Assembly (NCBI RefSeq): GCF_003672135.1
Contig: NC_039519.1
Span: 5,332,001 to 5,396,000, forward strand
Direction: 5' to 3'
From: Ooceraea biroi
Taxonomy: Eukaryota; Arthropoda; Insecta; Hymenoptera; Formicidae
DNA: 64,000 bases
Part shown: piece after piece, positions 24,118-36,900 of the stretch
Position numbering within the stretch: position 1 is the first letter of the stretch
Layout of the letters: every line of letters begins with the position of its first letter
Position numbers and translations under genes: made by a program
Notes under the pieces: model-generated
Told to the model about the DNA's origin: nothing
The model's input: only the letters and a program-made list of their open reading frames with translations
Databases searched by the model: none

Positions 24118-25598
24118 GGAGTATCTCCGCGGCGTATCTCAATAAAAGTTGTTGCTGCCACGAGCGGTGTGTGTGCTCGCGAAATTAATACGTCGACTCA
24201 AGATATGAAGAGAACCGCGATCATATCAATTTTACCGTGTTGCTGACGGATGTATCCCCATCAGCAAGATCGTCGTCAATACCATCCGACGAATCCGGCT
24301 ATTATGTAACGTCTATTATCGGGGCCGATGGTGGTAGTCGATAATTGGCGCGACATTAAGTCGGTAAAGGACGTACGCGCGTTTGCGGAGGGGAATATAC
24401 AGTCTCGCGCATAGTTGGCTGGTTCTCTCCGACATCGGTTTAACTCGCTGATCCGCCATTGCATTTCTCTTCTAACCGTTTGACGGGCACACAAGATATT
24501 AATTGATGGGTACATAGCCGTCGCCATTAAGTGCACCGTGTGATAAATAGAGGTAAACCTTGCATTATCGCGACTCGTGGCGTTTTTATCGCGGGAATAT
24601 CGGCGGCAGTCGTGGCATCGGGTGGATTATGCGTCGCTCGCGCAGCATCGCAACGTCTTTATATCGTCGCGGGATTTAAAGCCTCCCGTGAATTGATTTA
24701 ATCGTCCGTGCGCGACTTTACGATTACTCGTGGCGACGATCAGTCGCCGGTACCTTGGATGATATTGCCTTGTAAAGGATTTCATTGTTTCAGGAAATTA
24801 AACTGGTCTCTGCATACAGGATCGATGACTTAAGGTGAAAAACATCGCAAATTTGTTTTAGAGAACGCAAAACATCATAAAACTTTTTTAGAAAACAAGT
24901 CCTTATTTACAAGGCTACTCATCATAGAATACGAAATTGTGGATTTAGTCTGATTTGCATGCGCTATTACTTCTCAACTTGATAATTGAAATAAATTTAT
25001 CGCATTGCATGATGTAGATTAATTCCTATAATAATATTGCGTATTGTGTATTGTTCTGTTAAAACTACAAGAGCACGGAGAGGGAAAGCTTGTTTGAAAA
25101 GCGAGCGAAACAACATCGAAAAGTGCATCGTTACGCGTCAAACACAGAGCAACATCAAAGGAAATTGTTGGAACGAGCGTGGAATAAATTTCGCGCGCTG
25201 CTCCGTGGTGTTTGCACATAGTGCGCGGCCTGGCTTGAAAATCAATCAATCGTCGAATGTGTGTCGAAGACAGCGTTCTCCACTGTCGCTTTTCTTTCCT
25301 TTATCGGACTATACTGTGCCACTGCTGCGTAGGCGACGAACTGCGCTTACGTTGTACGTGAGCCACCCGCATCGACTGTATACCTGCGAGCAAACCGAGT
25401 GTGGTCATGTTTCCAGCGAGTACAGACGAGCACATCAATTCGTCAGACGCGAACACGTTCGACGAGTTACTCCATTGCGTCGTACATCCGGTCGAATTAA
25501 TGCACGCGTTTGTACGACACGCAGATGATTCCGCCGAGCGGAATAGCGGAAAGGAAAAATGAAAGCGTGCGGATGTGCTTGAGACGACTGGGCAAAAA
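24118..25598. other. Intergenic, CpG-richer, no gene recognised
   Basis: Contains open frames on both strands (24276-24536 minus, 25037-25528 plus) with arginine-rich, CpG-driven composition. No domain or splice context supports them. Confidence 0.4.
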
Positions 25599-25980
25599 GA
25601 CGCTTGGGTAATTATGCACTTTAACGGACCCAGCCCCGATGACCTTGACCTTGGCATATGTTGTCAAGGTCACCCTCCTGAGTGACCTTGAAGAGGTTTT
25701 AGCCGTCGCTCGTTGTTTATTAAAAAGTTATTAACAAAAGAAGTTTAATAATTTTGCACGAATTTTCAGCTGTCCACGCGAAACAAGGACTTGAGTTTGA
25801 CATGTATTACAAAGGTCACCTTCCTAAATAACTCGCACTAGGTTTCACCCTTCGCTCGTTGTTTGTTGAAAAGTTATTAACAAAAATGTTTAATCAATAA
25901 AGCATAATTTTACGATACCATATACGTTTACGAAAGAGTATATTTGATGGAATTTTAGCTTTAAATCAGAAATAGGGTTG

Positions 25981-26221
25981 GGTTAGGTTATATTTTCCGA
26001 AACTGGAGCCCCGGACACATACGCTCGTTTTCAGCCCGCTTCGCGGGAGGGGCTTAGCCCCTCCCCCCGCCGGATCCGTGGCGTGTACCAGGTGATCAAA
26101 ATCTGCACGGTGAAATCTGTTACACTGGCCCCGGCGGGGGGAGGGGCTTTGCCCTCCCGCGAAGCGGGCTGAAAACGAGCGTAATGTGTCCGGGGCTCCA
26201 GTTTCGGAAAATAACCTAACC
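25981..26221. repeat. GC-rich nested palindrome
   Basis: The arms 25981-26073 and 26131-26221 are inverted copies, each starting GGTTAGGTTA at the outside and ending at CCGCCGG near the centre. Within each arm lie smaller palindromes, such as CCCGCTTCGCGGG and GAGGGGC-TTAG-CCCCTC. A loop of about 57 nt separates the arms. It probably marks a separate small element inserted into the long-TIR element. Confidence 0.8.
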
Positions 26222-27130
26222 AGGTTAGGTTAGGTTAGGTCAAGTTAAAGCAGAGAATGCTTTGTATTTAACTGTTTGTGCTTTTGGTTAAAGTGAAGAA
26301 TACCTTGTACTTATATTAAAAGAAACTATTCTATATATTAACAATTCACTGCTTTAAATGACTTTCCTTTCTTCGTTCATATACATATTCGTCGTTTATA
26401 TCTTTCAATATTCAATATTCTTTCAAAATAACTACTATATTTTCGAAATTTCTTTTGTTAATAGCTTTTTCATAAACAACGATCGACGACTAAAACCTAG
26501 TGCGGGTTATTCGGGAAGGTGACCTTTGTAATATATGTCAAACTCAAGTCTTTGCTTCGCGTGGACAGCTGAAAATTCGTGCAAAATTATTAAACTTCTT
26601 TTGTTAATAACTTTTTAATCCGGAATCCGTGGCGTGTACCAGGTGATCAAATCTGCACGGTGAAATCTGTTACATTGGCCCCGGCGGGGGGAGGGGCTTT
26701 GCCCTCCCGCGAAGCGGGCTGAAAACGAGCGTAATGTATCCGGGGCTCCAGTTTCGGAAAATAACCTAACCAGGTTAGGTTAGGTTAGGTCAAGTTAAAG
26801 CAGAGAATGCTTTGTATTTAACTGTTTGTGCTTTTGGTTAAAGTGAAGAATACTTTGTACTTATATTAAAAGAAACTATTCTATATATTAACAATTCACT
26901 GCTTTAAATGACTTTCCTTTCTTCGTTCATATACATATTCGTCGTTTATATCTTTCAATATTCAATATTCTTTCAAAATAACTACTATATTTTCGAAATT
27001 TCTTTTGTTAATAGCTTTTTCATAAACAACGATCGACGACTAAAACCTAGTGCGGGTTATTCGGGAAGGTAACCTTTGTAATATATGTCAGTATCATGTT
27101 CTTGCTTCACGTGGACAGCTAAAAATTCGT
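26076..27130. repeat. 551-bp tandem duplication
   Basis: Sequence from 26076 (CCGTGGCGTGTACCAGGTGA) repeats from 26627 with few differences. Each copy contains one right arm of the GC palindrome, a TTAGG-like run and an AT-rich stretch. Confidence 0.85.
26222..26241 (+). repeat. Short TTAGG run (telomere-like pentamer)
   Basis: About three GGTTA pentamers, following an inverted CCTAACC. The same run occurs in the second tandem copy near 26772. TTAGG is the ancestral arthropod telomere motif. Three units inside a transposon do not indicate a telomere. Confidence 0.7.
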
Positions 27131-27289
27131 GCGAAATCATTAAACTGTCTTTGTTTATAACTTTTTAACAAACAACGAGCGACGGCTAAAACCTCTTCAA
27201 GGTCACTCAGGAGGGTGACCTTGACAACATATGTCAAGGTCAAGGTCATCGGGGCTGGATCCGTTAAAGTACATAATTACCGACGTTTG

Positions 27290-29250
27290 TAACAAGGAAG
27301 AGGAACCAGATAGGGCAAAGAGGAAGGAGCGAGGAAAAGAGACGGCGGATGAGAGTCGTGATGGTCTCACACACCTAAGGGGGAACGATGAAGGGTTTCT
27401 TGAGGCAGGGGCTCGTGTTGAAGAGGGTCGGTACGGCCGGCACTCGACAGCAGGATTATCTTCTCGCTAAATTGACGTCCTCGCAGACACGCGCGACTAG
27501 CTGTAATCGAAATTGCCTCCCTCTCTCTTCTCCCCCCCCCTCCTTTCTCTTGTCAGGGTAAGAATATCGCGAGCAGAATGCATTTGCATTCATAATAAAC
27601 GTTGGCTACTGCACAACCTGTCTGGCCCGCTATTATACCGTTTCATTATAATTCGCTGTTCCCCTTAGGGTTGTAATCTTGACGGCAAGAAAGGGCGAGA
27701 GGGATTGGTTTCGTAGGACTCCGCGAAATCGTAAATTCGCGTGCCAAGACGTCCGCCACAAAGAATTTGTTATCTCGAAAAATTGTTGAGAACTGTTATT
27801 GCCGCGACTACGAGCACTTGAGTACAGTGAATTATTTTCAACGTAGAATTGCTTGTACATGAAGCTTTAAGACAATATCTTACATGACTGTGCAATAATT
27901 ATTTAATCTACATCCGTCACAATTTCAAATAGCTTTATTTTTTTCGATTATTCGATTTTCGATTCGTCCTGTCCAGACAACATTTAATTATTCTGAGACA
28001 GTTTCCACTTTGTGCGTTTCAGCCTACTTAATTTTTATTGCCGTCTGATTTATTCGGCGTGTTATCTTCACATTTGGACTCAGCATCGCAAGATATATGA
28101 CGATCACGAATCATCTTTCAGAAAAAAATTTCCTTTTGCAGAGTAAGATTTTCAGTGCCTGCTCGTTTTCCCTGGAGATGTATTCTGATAAGCGGTTAAT
28201 CTGTGGCATAATAGGGGACGTTTCATGGATGGTGGTGTCGCGCAGACGGGCTAATCACGTGAAACTCACATGTCCCTGGATATTTCGGTCATCGCACGAG
28301 CAAGATAAAGAGTTATCGTGTGCGGAAAAGAGAATGGGGAGCGGGTACGAGTGAACGCTGCGCCACAAAAGAAGCGCGAAAGCGATAGTCGGTGGAAAGA
28401 CATCTTGCGTCAAAAAAACCCTGGAGCTCTGACGGTGGTAGTTGCTGCACTTCCGACCTTTGAAGCCTTCTTGTAGCGCGATATTGATGGCAGTTGTAAA
28501 GAATTCGGGCGATCTGTTCCGTTAAATTGAAAGGATAAATAGAATCTTGTTCGTTCGTTCTTTCTTTAGTTTATCTGAATTGGCTTCTTTCGAATTTGTC
28601 GCAAAATCTATTAATAAAATGAAATCATTAAATAATATAAAACTATATTTGTTGAATATTCTTTTCACTTTTAATTTCTCTCAGGCTTTTAGAGCTTGAA
28701 GGAGAAAAGAAAAGAATTTAAGTACATTTTTGTATTCTTGAAACTTTCAACCCTACATTTGCATAGAGTTAAAGCAAGCGTACTTTTACGCTGAAAATGT
28801 TCACATGAGTACATAGCATTCTTTCCAGCTTTTTACGACCATAAAGTAGGAGATTGAGAGTTAAAATAGCCACGAATTTTTGGTCACGTGTGTCGGTTCT
28901 TTGAATATCAAATTATCACGCCAATGGATTCTTCTGTCAAAGAACCAAAGGACGTATAAATGATAGATAATTCCACGTGTTTGAGTGCGTGTCCAATCTC
29001 TCGCGATAATTTCTCATTTATGTTGCGTTGCAATTCCTTTATGTCACATTACTTTGCTACATAGAGGCCGATCTTTTTCGATGAAATTAACAAAAATTTT
29101 CATTAGAATATTTCTTTGTCACTAGACTTTCTCTATGCGAGATTTTTAGACACTTTGTAATATAATATTAAACTTTTGATGAAAATGGGGGAGGTATAGG
29201 AGAGAGAAATTCAGCGATGTTATTAAATCGCTTTTGGCAAGACTGAAGGC
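27290..29250. other. Intergenic, no gene recognised
   Basis: Mixed sequence with a C-run at about 27530-27541. Short frames (27231-27470, 28097-28354) have no recognisable domain; the first begins inside the long-TIR element. Confidence 0.4.
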
Positions 29251-31020
29251 ACACAGGGTACGGCCTTAATACTCTAGACGTCTAGATTGCGGTTGCCCAC
29301 TTCGGCTACCCTCCAGACTACGCCAGTGGCGGATGGATGGATAAATGAAGGTAACAAAAAGCGAAGAAGGCATGCGGCGGACGGGATCGGTCGCCCGTTG
29401 CTTTCGGGCATCGTTACGTAGGACCGATGGCGAGGTAAACGCCAGAGAAAGTGTCGGGAGACGCGTAGACACGCACGCGTACCTCAGGGCGAAGAGATCA
29501 GACGTCAGGTGGAGCGGAGAAGGAGCAAAGCGGACCTTAATCACGAGAAAGAGGGCAAAGCCGAGAGATGCGAAAGCTAGGGAGGGAAAAAGAGGAAGGC
29601 GCGAATGGGGGAGAGAAGCCACGGCGGAGAGCGAAAATGAGATACGAAGACGGATAGGTGGTCGGATAGAGAGAGGCCGAGTGAGCCATCGGGGTGTCGG
29701 GAGCGGGACGCGGCAGAGGGAAGGGAGGACGGCGACGAGAGGTGGAGGTTTCGAGTGGTTCAGTTGTAGCGGCACCGTGGTTGAGGTCGGGTGCGCGTAC
29801 CTGTTCCCCCGGCTAATCGCGCGCGCGACTTCCGTTCCGTTCGCGCCCTTCGCACGCTACCGTCGTTGACCCGGTGGCCGATCAAGCGCGCGCTTCCTCC
29901 ACTGATCGTCCACCGGTGCAGCGCGCCCGCCTCCGGCTTTCCGTTTCCACTGCGGGTTTCCACTGCTGGCCGGCACCGCGAGGAACGCCGGCTGCAAGAA
30001 GAGCACCACTCGCGGCATCTGCGGTATCAGTCATTGCTTCTCGACGACTCGATTGTCCGACTTATTGTCGCGCAGGGTTTAGCCAGCTACTCGTTTCGTT
30101 GTTACACTCACGGTGTAGATACTTTCGGAAAAACGTACGTGCTCTCGTTCCCGCGATAACGAGGGGAGCGTTTCGACGTGACCCGGGTTCAACGAACAAA
30201 GCCGCGAGCGGAGAACTTCGGAAGTTGCTTCGCGGGTTACGGTCCCGGTGCAGCGAACCGAAAGTTCATCCGCACACGAGTTCAGCGTTCAGAGGAGGGG
30301 CATGGTGACGTAGAGGCACGATGACTCCAACTACCGTGCATTTTCCGATCGCGCCCGTACGCGAGGAATCGTGCGTGCCGCACGACCGGAAGCGAGTCGG
30401 CCTGGGCGCGCCGGTGCACTGGTGCGGGTAACCAGCCCGCGAGGGTTAACGTTATGGTAACGTGAATCGATCGTCCGATGCCCGTTCTTCCTCCGTACCA
30501 TCTGTCACGGCAAAAGCCGCGGCGCGGACTCGCATGCACGTCACGAGCGGTGCCGGTGAATCCGCCGCCGGCACGAGTCTGGACGAGGTGTATCCGAAGT
30601 TCCTCCTCGTGAATTTTTTACGACGTTGACGCGATCGCTCTACAGTCAGCTCTGCGAGGCACCGCTCTTCCGAAGGGTTTCCTTGAAGGTTCCTCGAGGA
30701 TGTCAAGGGCACGCGTGGGGGTTGACTGCGCTGCCTCGTGAAAACGTCGTCTCGAGGAACCCCGGCCGGCAATTGCGCGCCGTCGACTGGAACACCAGAA
30801 GAGTGATTAGAGGACGCGTTCTTCGACCGGCATTTTGGCGGAATTGCATTGCGTGCTCGTTCCTGCTTCCGTACGACGACGGACGGGTCGTATGGAACTT
30901 TGTCACTCGAACGCTAAAACAAGACAGTCTTTGGTAGTGGAGACTTGGAATCAAAAGGACTGCAATGATACGTGGTGAGCTAGCCTCCAGGGCGTCGATG
31001 TCAACAGACAACGGTGTCGG
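29251..31020 (+). promoter_or_regulatory. CpG-rich block, candidate promoter/first exon
   Basis: The most CpG-rich stretch in the window. Long frames are open on both strands simultaneously (29266-29775 minus and 29345-29869 plus), which points to composition rather than coding. A TTCAGTT at 29759-29765 matches the insect initiator consensus, and downstream GGGTG at about +28 partly fits a DPE. The block could be the promoter and 5' untranslated exon of a gene whose coding exons I cannot find here. The strand is a guess based on the initiator. Confidence 0.3.
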
Positions 31021-31540
31021 GAAAGAGAAATAAGGACAAGGTGCATTCTGTCCATATGATACGATTTTCAGGCGCTTTTAAGAGAAAGTGGTGGCTTTCC
31101 TCCCACGAGTATGGAACCGAAATGAATATGTTGTCGTCACTTTGAGAATGAATAATATTTCGCACTTCGTATGCGCTTCAGCAAATCCAACTGCACATGC
31201 AGCGATGCTGGTATGAAGATATCGAGTTGACACTACTTCTGACTATTTCTGGATTGCAAGCGGTGTAACGATAGATGGAACCTCAACAAAAGCCTCTACT
31301 GGTGCAACGGTTTATCAGGGAGAGTCTGAAATTCGTGTGAAACCGCTTCATGGACGTATTCGCCGCGCTGTGGGCGATGAACCGAACGGCCTCTATATAT
31401 AAACTAAGCTACTCTGAATGTAAATTTTGCGACGGGTTGCAGTAACATCGTGTCTGATAGTATTGAATCACGGTGAATTGAATAAAAAGAAGATTTCACC
31501 CTTGTAGCGGAGTCGACTGGAAACACTTAAGGGGGTGCAT
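31021..31540. other. Intergenic, no gene recognised
   Basis: Sequence between the CpG-rich block and the frame at 31544. I see no repeat or supported coding segment. Confidence 0.4.
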
Positions 31541-31543
31541 TTA

Positions 31544-31826
31544 TCATGGCGGCAGTGATGAGGGATACAAAATCCATGTTACTAAAGTGTCGTATGTGCG
31601 AGCCTTGTACACTTTCACGCAAATGAGAATGGTGCTGAGGAAATAAGATACTCGGACATTTTCGATAATGTCCAGACCAGGCAAAGATCCGGTGCAGAAG
31701 TGCCACTCGGACCCGGGGGCAGTCAGCACTTCGTGCAGCCCCGGCAAGCGGATCTCACGTAGGCAAGTGCCTTGCATTCCGTCCTCGCCAAATACGCGCA
31801 AGTGCGTCCTAACGTTGGACGGATAT
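31544..31826 (-). CDS. Unidentified protein-like frame, possible exon
   Basis: An open minus-strand frame whose 5' half has protein-like, CpG-moderate composition (for example LREIRLPGLHEVLTAPGSEW). It stays open upstream of its first methionine until it meets the truncated end of the repeat element at 31830. Possible donors after the ENV residues (GTATCT, GTCCGA) are weak. I do not recognise the family. It may be an exon, an exon disrupted by the repeat, or chance. Confidence 0.25.
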
Positions 31827-31829
31827 AGT

Positions 31830-33250
31830 TACGTGATCGGTGAGTAGAGATCGCACGAAGAGACGCGATAACGTCTCGAATGTGTGATACCTAATTAAGC
31901 GTTAAGTAAACGATGCGTAGCATCAAAGATAAATCGAAATAGATATTTCAGTAAACTGTAATACAGTAAATCAATAATAATGATGTAATAAAATAATATA
32001 GAGGAAGTCTCCGATTATGAGATACCATATCGATTTTGCCGAATGTAAGGAAATCTATAGGCAGAATTTAAAAATTTAACACGTTATCTTGAAGAGAATT
32101 TAATAAGCTTTAGGTTGGTAAAATGAAAAATCTAATTTAAATATTATTTTTTCCTGAAAATTAAACAAATTTGAAAAAAGAGCTTTACGTGATCGGTGAG
32201 TAGAGATCGCACGAAGAGACGCGATAACGTCTCGAATGTGTGATACCTAATTAAGCGTTAAGTAAACGATGCGTAGCATCAAAAATAAATCGAAATAGAT
32301 AATTCAGTTAACTGTAATACAGTAAATCAATAATAATGATGTAATAAAATAATATAGAGGAAGTCTCCGATAATGAGATACCATATCGATTTTGCCGAAT
32401 GTAAGGAAATCTATAGGCAGAATTTAAAAATTTAATACGTTATCTTGAAGAGAATTTAATAAGCTTTAGGTTGGTCAAATGAAAAATCTAATTTAAATAT
32501 TATTTTTTCTGAAAATTAAACAAATTTGAAAAAAGAGCTTTACGTGATCGGTGAGTAGAGATCGCACGAAGAGACGCGATAACGTCTCGAATGTGTGATA
32601 CCTAATTAAGCGTTAAGTAAACGATGCGTAGCATCAAAAATAAATCGAAATAGATAATTCAGTTAACTGTAATACAGTAAATCAATAATAATGATGTAAT
32701 AAAATAATATAGAGGAAGTCTCCGATTATGAGATACCATATCGATTTTGCCGAATGTAAGGAAATCTATAGGCAGAATTTAAAAATTTAATACGTTATCT
32801 TGAAGAGAATTTAATAAGCTTTAGGTTGGTCAAATGAAAAATCTAATTTAAATATTATTTTTTCTGAAAATTAAAAAAATTTGAAAAAAGAGCTTTATGT
32901 GATCGGTGAGTAGAGATCGCACGAAGAGACGCGATAACGTCTCGAATGTGTGATACCTAATCAAGCGTTAAGTAAACGATGCGTAGCATCAAAGATAAAT
33001 CGAAATAGATATTTCAGTAAACTGTAATACAGTAAATCAATAATAATGATGTAATAAAATAATATAGAGGAAGTCTCCGATTATGAGATACCATATCGAT
33101 TTTGCCGAATGTAAGGAAATCTATAGGCAGAATTTAAAAATTTAATACGTTATCTTGAAGAGAATTTAATAAGCTTTAGGTTGGTCAAATGAAAAATCTA
33201 ATTTAAATATTATTTTTTCTGAAAATTAAAAAAATTTGAAAAAAGAGCTT
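31830..33250 (-). repeat. ~355-bp tandem repeat array, four units
   Basis: Units begin near 31830, 32185, 32540 and 32896 at the sequence TTACGTGATCGGTGAGTAG (the fourth reads TTATGTG). It is the same unit as at 8035-9962 in opposite orientation. Confidence 0.9.
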
Positions 33251-33357
33251 TACGCAGGATCGAGAAAGTGTGCTCCTAATATAAGATACCTCGAGAAATC
33301 GGTGTTAAAAGTGCAAAATACATCAGTATAGCAATTAAAAAGCTTTATTAGATAGTG

Positions 33358-33788
33358 TTATAAAAATACTGCTGCCACAGCCTTCGCCAAATCTTCACGA
33401 TTCCACTGTCGACGCTTCCTCGTTTCTCTAACCTCCATAGTGAGATTCTATAAAAATGAAATACACAAAAATTCGTAATATAAATTCGTATTAACTGTTC
33501 TTTAACCTTAAGTAGTATTTTCTTTCTTTTTATTACACTACATAATCTTCATATTCGAGCAATAATTATCTCATATCAAGAGTACCCTGAATATCTCATT
33601 ATACGAGCCACGCGCCTAGCGGTTCCGCGATCATGAAATCTAACCTCTACAATTAAGCAATTCAACAAATTGCGTATTTTCCTGTTACTACGATTCTACT
33701 CTATCATTGTATACTGAATTTATTGCCAACCATTTCCTTATTATATAATAAACAAGGTTTAAAGACGTACCTCAAGTTCCTTCGACAT
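33358..33788 (-). pseudogene. Pipsqueak-type HTH N-terminus remnant, copy 2
   Basis: The same two-exon remnant as at 7486-7915: exon 1 at 33771-33788 (ATG to GAG|GTACG), exon 2 at 33358-33447 after an AG acceptor, ending in TAA. The reading frame, splice sites and stop are conserved between the copies although both encode only 35 residues. This suggests either that the short form was already the one being copied, or that the copies are young. Confidence 0.5.
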
Positions 33789-33977
33789 GTTCACAATTTC
33801 ACAAACCTTTTCTTGCAAAGGCTAAACGCAATAACGAACAATGAATTTTTCACTAAATACGTTTTACACCAAGAGTAATAAGTTCATGGTGGAACTAACA
33901 AATGGTGCTCAATAGTTTAGCAGAAACCCTATTATCTCATATTAGGAGCATATCTCATAATAGGGGATTCTCCTCTA

Positions 33978-36900
33978 TAATCGTTTTATATAATACATTT
34001 ATATGAAGCATATTTTTATCGCTCTCGTCTTAAAAATGGAAGGAATGATTGCTCGTATAACAAAGAATCTTGTATCAAAATTTATGAGCGATGTAGAATA
34101 TATCTCTGCTTTGCTCAATAGATGGAGGATCAAAGGAAAAAGGAGAAAATAATGAAAAAAGATTTAATCTTATTTTATCCAAATCAGTACCGACAAAAGT
34201 CAGAACATTGTTACGTTCAGCAGCAGTGAGTTGAACTCGAATTTGCGGTTTAAAATTTATGTTCGTAACACGTTTTAACTATTAATTTAATGAAAGCGAA
34301 GAGAGCAGTGGAATGCTTCGTGGATATAATAGTAACCGAGCCAATATGAATGTTGGCGAACAATATAATAATTTAATCAAAATTTCTTTATGTCGTATAT
34401 TTTTACTAATATTTAAAAATGCACTGAATTATGTTTATATCTCTTTTTATCCTTTCTGTTTAAACAGAAATAAATATATATATATTTCTTTTTCATTCTC
34501 TCGAGTTTTCTCTTTCTTGCTAAATTATTGTCATTTCATATTTTCTAGGAGCATTAAATTTGTAGTAACGTGAAAATATTCTATAAACAACTCTGAAGTA
34601 CGCGGCATTTCATTTGTTATCCTAAGGATAATTAGTGTTTTAGAGTTTGCGTGAGAGATGTAGCGCATGTAATATAGTTACATTATCATTACGCGCTTTT
34701 ACAGCGATGTTGTACTCGCATATTAATGTCTTACGTCTAGTCATGTTTAAGATTGTGCGCGTGCTTGAACTCGCGTTTCATTACTATGTATAATTATAGA
34801 AATGTTAACCATATGATAATTAATTATAAATCGTGGATTATAAATTATTCAAGTGATAATAACTTTGGAAGGATATATGATATTAATTTAACGTGTTCTT
34901 GAGCATAATGCACTTCTAAAATAATGAAATAATTTCATAGTAAAACAATTTTAGTTTAAATTGTGTAAAACGTGACTCAATCATTAACGTGTTATCAACA
35001 ATGTTTGAAAAAATAACGTTTTGCTTCTAATCAGTGATTTGTATTGCGTTATTACTTCAATTACGTCAGTTATGCGTGAAAACTGAAACGTGCTATGAGA
35101 TTATCCATTCACGTTTGGTTGCAAACGAACAAAAGTTGCAATGAATGATAACTTTTTAATTGAGATAGTAGCGTTAATTGGTAGACGCACAGCATGTACA
35201 CGAAGAACTCGTTTGTGTGCAAGGAGTTTTATGTTTCAAGTGCGCTGGTTTAATTAATTCAGCCATGTACGAAGAACGTGAAGGATATTGGAGAGGTCTT
35301 GTTGTAATTTTACGAAATTCGTGCCAAGTCTCGCGCAGAGTTCGGCGTTAATGCCATTACTTGCACCGTGGTGCGTTTTCCACACACGCACGATCATCTG
35401 ACTGAATGTTTTTCGACAAACATTTTTCCAGCACCAAAAATCTGAAGATTGTGATGTGCCAGATTTATGGAAAAATAAAATACTTAATTTTTTAAATTAC
35501 ATTCATATATTATGTTACTATTAAATGATAATCGTTGAGTACAGTGCGAATTGAACAAAAATACAACTACGATAACAGTTTTTAATGCTGTTTTGATGCA
35601 TTTTTAGTCACCTCGTTAAATAGTTCACGAGAAACTTAAATGTTTCTCTTAACGAATAAAAATTTGGTTTTGAACGAGTTAAGCCAGTTAAAATCTGCTT
35701 GAGCGCAATCTGCCTGAGTATCGATCTTTGTGTACTCTCGTGGAAGTTTTATACTTTGGTGACCCTGCAAAAAAGCTATCGGTCTTCCAGGTCCAATTAT
35801 AGGTTTCCTATGTGCTAAACTCGAAGCATCGGAAAGCTCGCGAGCCTAGATACTCTTGGCGAAATCAATATTTCAACACATTTTACTTTCGAAAAGTTAA
35901 GTTACTGTTACACTTTGTTTTTGAGAGTTTTACAATGTTTTTAAGATATTTGAATTATTTTACAGATATGGAGCTTCATTATTCCTCTTTTTGAATCCTG
36001 CAACTTACTTGCTTACTCACGCATTGTGTGTATAAATATTTTTCCATTTAGATTTAATAATAAAATATAATGTTTTACTGTATATTAAATATATATATAC
36101 ATATATTAGAAAAATGTTCTATTTTAGAGAGAAAGAAACTGTTAATTTTTAACTTTTAAGTTTTAATATGCTGACACAATACGTGTGCAAAAAGCGCGAC
36201 TTTTTGAAAATTTCTACTCTATTGTTATTTCATTTTAGCGCTGAAATTATGCATTCACGAACGCATGATGAAATCCTTTCAATTCCATGGCGGCACATGG
36301 CAGTAATCTGCTGACGAAATAGGCCGCCTAGACTCCTGCATTAGGAACCTCGCGCAGCTTTGATTCATTGCACTATCTCCGTGCAGATCATATTACTCTC
36401 GTCAATCTTATCTCCTTTATTATCGTGTATCCCTTATCGACTGCATTTTAACACACATGCACATACCGGCGATGTGATAAGCTTTTTCTTTAACAAACTT
36501 ACAATAATATTTTTTAATATTTGCACTGGGATAAAATTTACGAAATCATTTAATTTTTATTTACGACGGAAATTTCGACATTATATTGTTTTTCCATTAC
36601 ATGTTGCTTTACTTCATTTTATATGCAACGTAAATCGTGAAAAAAATGAGATCGCTGAATTGCGAGATGTGTGAAATCGAATTTTCATGTTTGATTGTTC
36701 TGTAATTTAATAGCGAAGCTTATTAAAGCGGTTTGTAAATATTATTTACGATATTTCTGCCAAGTTTGATTCACAATTCCTACATGAAAACGCAGCAGTA
36801 AGCAAAAGGAACCGAACCAGATAAATTATTTATTTGAAACTCTATTATATTTTTATTATATTTCCACAATTCAAATTTTTGAAAAGGGCTTACATTATAA

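Larger units (their letters stand above)
25607..27281. mobile_element. Long-TIR element with 8-bp target duplication
   Basis: The ends are inverted repeats beginning GGTAATTATG(C/T)ACTTTAA, and arm similarity extends some hundreds of bp. The flanks are GACGCTTG (25599-25606) and GACGTTTG (27282-27289), which match at 7 of 8 positions and fit an 8-bp target-site duplication as made by hAT-like transposases. Inside are a GC-rich palindrome (25981-26221) and a 551-bp tandem duplication. No transposase is present. The hAT affinity rests only on the duplication length. Confidence 0.7.
31830..33975 (-). mobile_element. TA-flanked element with tandem repeats, copy 2 (truncated)
   Basis: An inverted copy of the element at 7299-9962. 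The intact terminus is at 33975 (followed by TA at 33976-33977) and begins GAGGAGAATCCCC on the minus strand. The other terminus is missing: similarity starts inside a repeat unit at about 31830. It contains about four ~355-bp units and the same two-exon HTH remnant. Confidence 0.85.

Noticed and set aside
25037..25528. 163-residue plus-strand frame
   Set aside because: Arginine-rich, with an equally open frame opposite. No family, start or splice support.
26222..26790. TTAGG runs as telomere or interstitial telomeric sequence
   Set aside because: Only about three pentamers, located inside a duplicated transposon segment.
29266..29869. Long overlapping open frames on both strands (169 and 174 residues)
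   Set aside because: They overlap antisense in CpG-rich DNA and have Arg/Ser/Pro-biased low-complexity composition. No domain is recognisable, so composition explains them.
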